From NCBI GenBank assembly GCA_934085635.1, contig CAKOHL010000067.1, forward strand, positions 1 through 6,086: 6,086 nt of DNA, given 5' to 3'. Origin of the DNA: an uncultured Bacilli bacterium (lineage in GTDB: Bacteria; Bacillota_I; Bacilli_A; RF39; UBA660). Positions within the stretch are counted from its first letter, which is position 1. The number at the start of each line of letters is the position of its first letter. Positions 5,644 through 6,086 of this stretch are shown here, in pieces. The position numbers and the translations under genes were made by a program. The notes beneath the pieces were generated by a model that ran no database searches, was not told where the DNA came from, and worked only from the letters and a program-made list of their open reading frames with translations.

Positions 5644-5829
5644 ATGAAATATAAATTAGGTAGTATAGTTATTATGAAAAAAGAACATCCTTGTGGCACT
5701 AATTTATGGGAAATAGTTAGACTTGGTGTTGATATTAAGCTTAAATGTACTAATTGTGGTAGAATGATTATGATGGACAGATTAGAATTTGAGAGAAAGC
5801 TTAAGAAAGTGGTGGAAGATGAAAAATAA
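5644..5829 (+). CDS. DUF951 family small protein (YyzM-like)
   Basis: This 61-residue protein matches the DUF951 family, whose members have the pattern LGxIVxMKKxHPCGTNxWEIxRxGxDIxxKCxxCG. Here H15, C17, C35 and C38 (HPCG and CTNCG) could form a zinc site, which is an inference. A basic, amphipathic C-terminal stretch (FERKLKKVVEDEK) ends the protein. The function is unknown. The family is known beside spo0J in Firmicutes, and YyzM of Bacillus subtilis is in the same neighbourhood, so the gene order supports the assignment. AGGAG (5633-5637) overlaps the parB stop codon and is 6 bases before the ATG, so parB and this gene are likely cotranscribed and perhaps translationally coupled. It overlaps the next gene by 11 bases. 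It is too small for an enzyme; a structural or nucleic-acid-binding role is a guess. Confidence 0.93.
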   Translation: MKYKLGSIVIMKKEHPCGTNLWEIVRLGVDIKLKCTNCGRMIMMDRLEFERKLKKVVEDEK

Positions 5830-6086
5830 AAAGTTTAGTCCAATATATATGTTTATAATTTTGACACTTGCTGTTATTGTTTTGAGTTTTGTTTTATCAC
5901 TTTTTAATTTACAAGCTGAGTATAGTACTGTTAATAGTTATACTAATACACTTCAAAATAATGTTGTTCAAGTTGAAAATTTACTTAGTCTTAAGGGATT
6001 TAAGTATATAGTTAGTACAACGGTAAGTAATTTTGTTAATTTTGCTCCACTAGGTAATTTAATAATTGTACTTATAGGTATAGGAG
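5819..6086 (+). CDS. AbgT-family transporter, 5' end only
   Basis: Only the first 89 codons are present. The AbgT family comprises integral membrane transporters first known for p-aminobenzoyl-glutamate uptake and, for some members, drug or folate-precursor export; substrates cannot be predicted here. The N-terminus has a basic MKNKKFSP start, a hydrophobic first membrane segment at about 9-29, and then a polar stretch (to about 50). Next come the family features VENLLSLKGF (52-61) and NFVNFAPLGNL (70-80), where the FAPLG motif is characteristic, and the start of a second membrane segment. The ATG at 5819 lies within the end of the DUF951 gene (11-base overlap, other frame); a purine-rich GGTGGAAG (5811-5818) directly precedes it, so ribosomes may be handed over from the gene before it. 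In many Firmicutes the genes following spo0J and yyzM are others, such as ychF, so this transporter is a lineage-specific neighbour. The 3' end lies beyond the window. Confidence 0.85.
   Translation, partial: MKNKKFSPIYMFIILTLAVIVLSFVLSLFNLQAEYSTVNSYTNTLQNNVVQVENLLSLKGFKYIVSTTVSNFVNFAPLGNLIIVLIGIG

Noticed and set aside
5789..5848. Alternative AbgT starts: TTG at 5789 and ATG at 5849
   Set aside because: The TTG would extend the overlap to 41 bases with no better ribosome-binding site, and the later ATG would remove the basic leader and part of the first membrane segment.
1..6086. parS site for the ParB encoded here
   Set aside because: Neither TGTTTCACGTGAAACA nor its common variants, nor even the CACGTG core, occurs in the window; parS must lie elsewhere.

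Overview
The window is about 6 kb of very AT-rich bacterial chromosome carrying conserved housekeeping genes, all on the + strand. The low GC, Shine-Dalgarno sites of the AAGGAG/GAGG type and the gene families (TilS, FtsH, Soj/ParA, Spo0J/ParB, a DUF951/YyzM-like protein) point to a low-GC Firmicute, probably an uncultured gut Bacilli/Erysipelotrichia or RF39-like lineage; the lineage is an inference. The standard bacterial code fits: all six tryptophans in the complete and partial genes I checked use TGG, and the six visible stops are four TAA and two TAG, with no in-frame TGA.

Left block (1-3526): the 3' end of an unrecognised gene, then tilS (tRNA-Ile2 lysidine synthetase) after 7 bases and ftsH (membrane AAA+ zinc protease) after 16 bases. 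The tight spacing suggests one operon. In Bacillus subtilis hpt lies between tilS and ftsH; here it is absent. An intrinsic terminator with a G.U-containing 8-bp stem and a T tract closes the block, and the ftsH stop codon sits inside the hairpin loop.

Middle gap (3513-3971, 459 bases, about 17% G+C by hand count): no confident gene. It holds an open stretch in the same frame as ftsH that may be a tiny gene or a decayed fragment, a 20-base near-perfect palindrome, two families of short direct repeats, two candidate sigma-A promoters for parA and a 40-base hairpin between them.

Right block (3972-6086): parA (soj) and parB (spo0J) for chromosome segregation, overlapping by about 50 bases; a DUF951 small Cys-containing protein in the soj-spo0J-yyzM order known from Firmicutes; and the 5' end of an AbgT-family transporter that overlaps the DUF951 gene by 11 bases. 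These four probably form one transcription unit. No parS site or convincing DnaA-box cluster is visible.

No new system is evident. The most interesting signals are the structured parA leader, the dual-coding parA/parB junction, an altered arginine patch in ParB, and a strong context effect on histidine codons that goes with scarcity of CATG.
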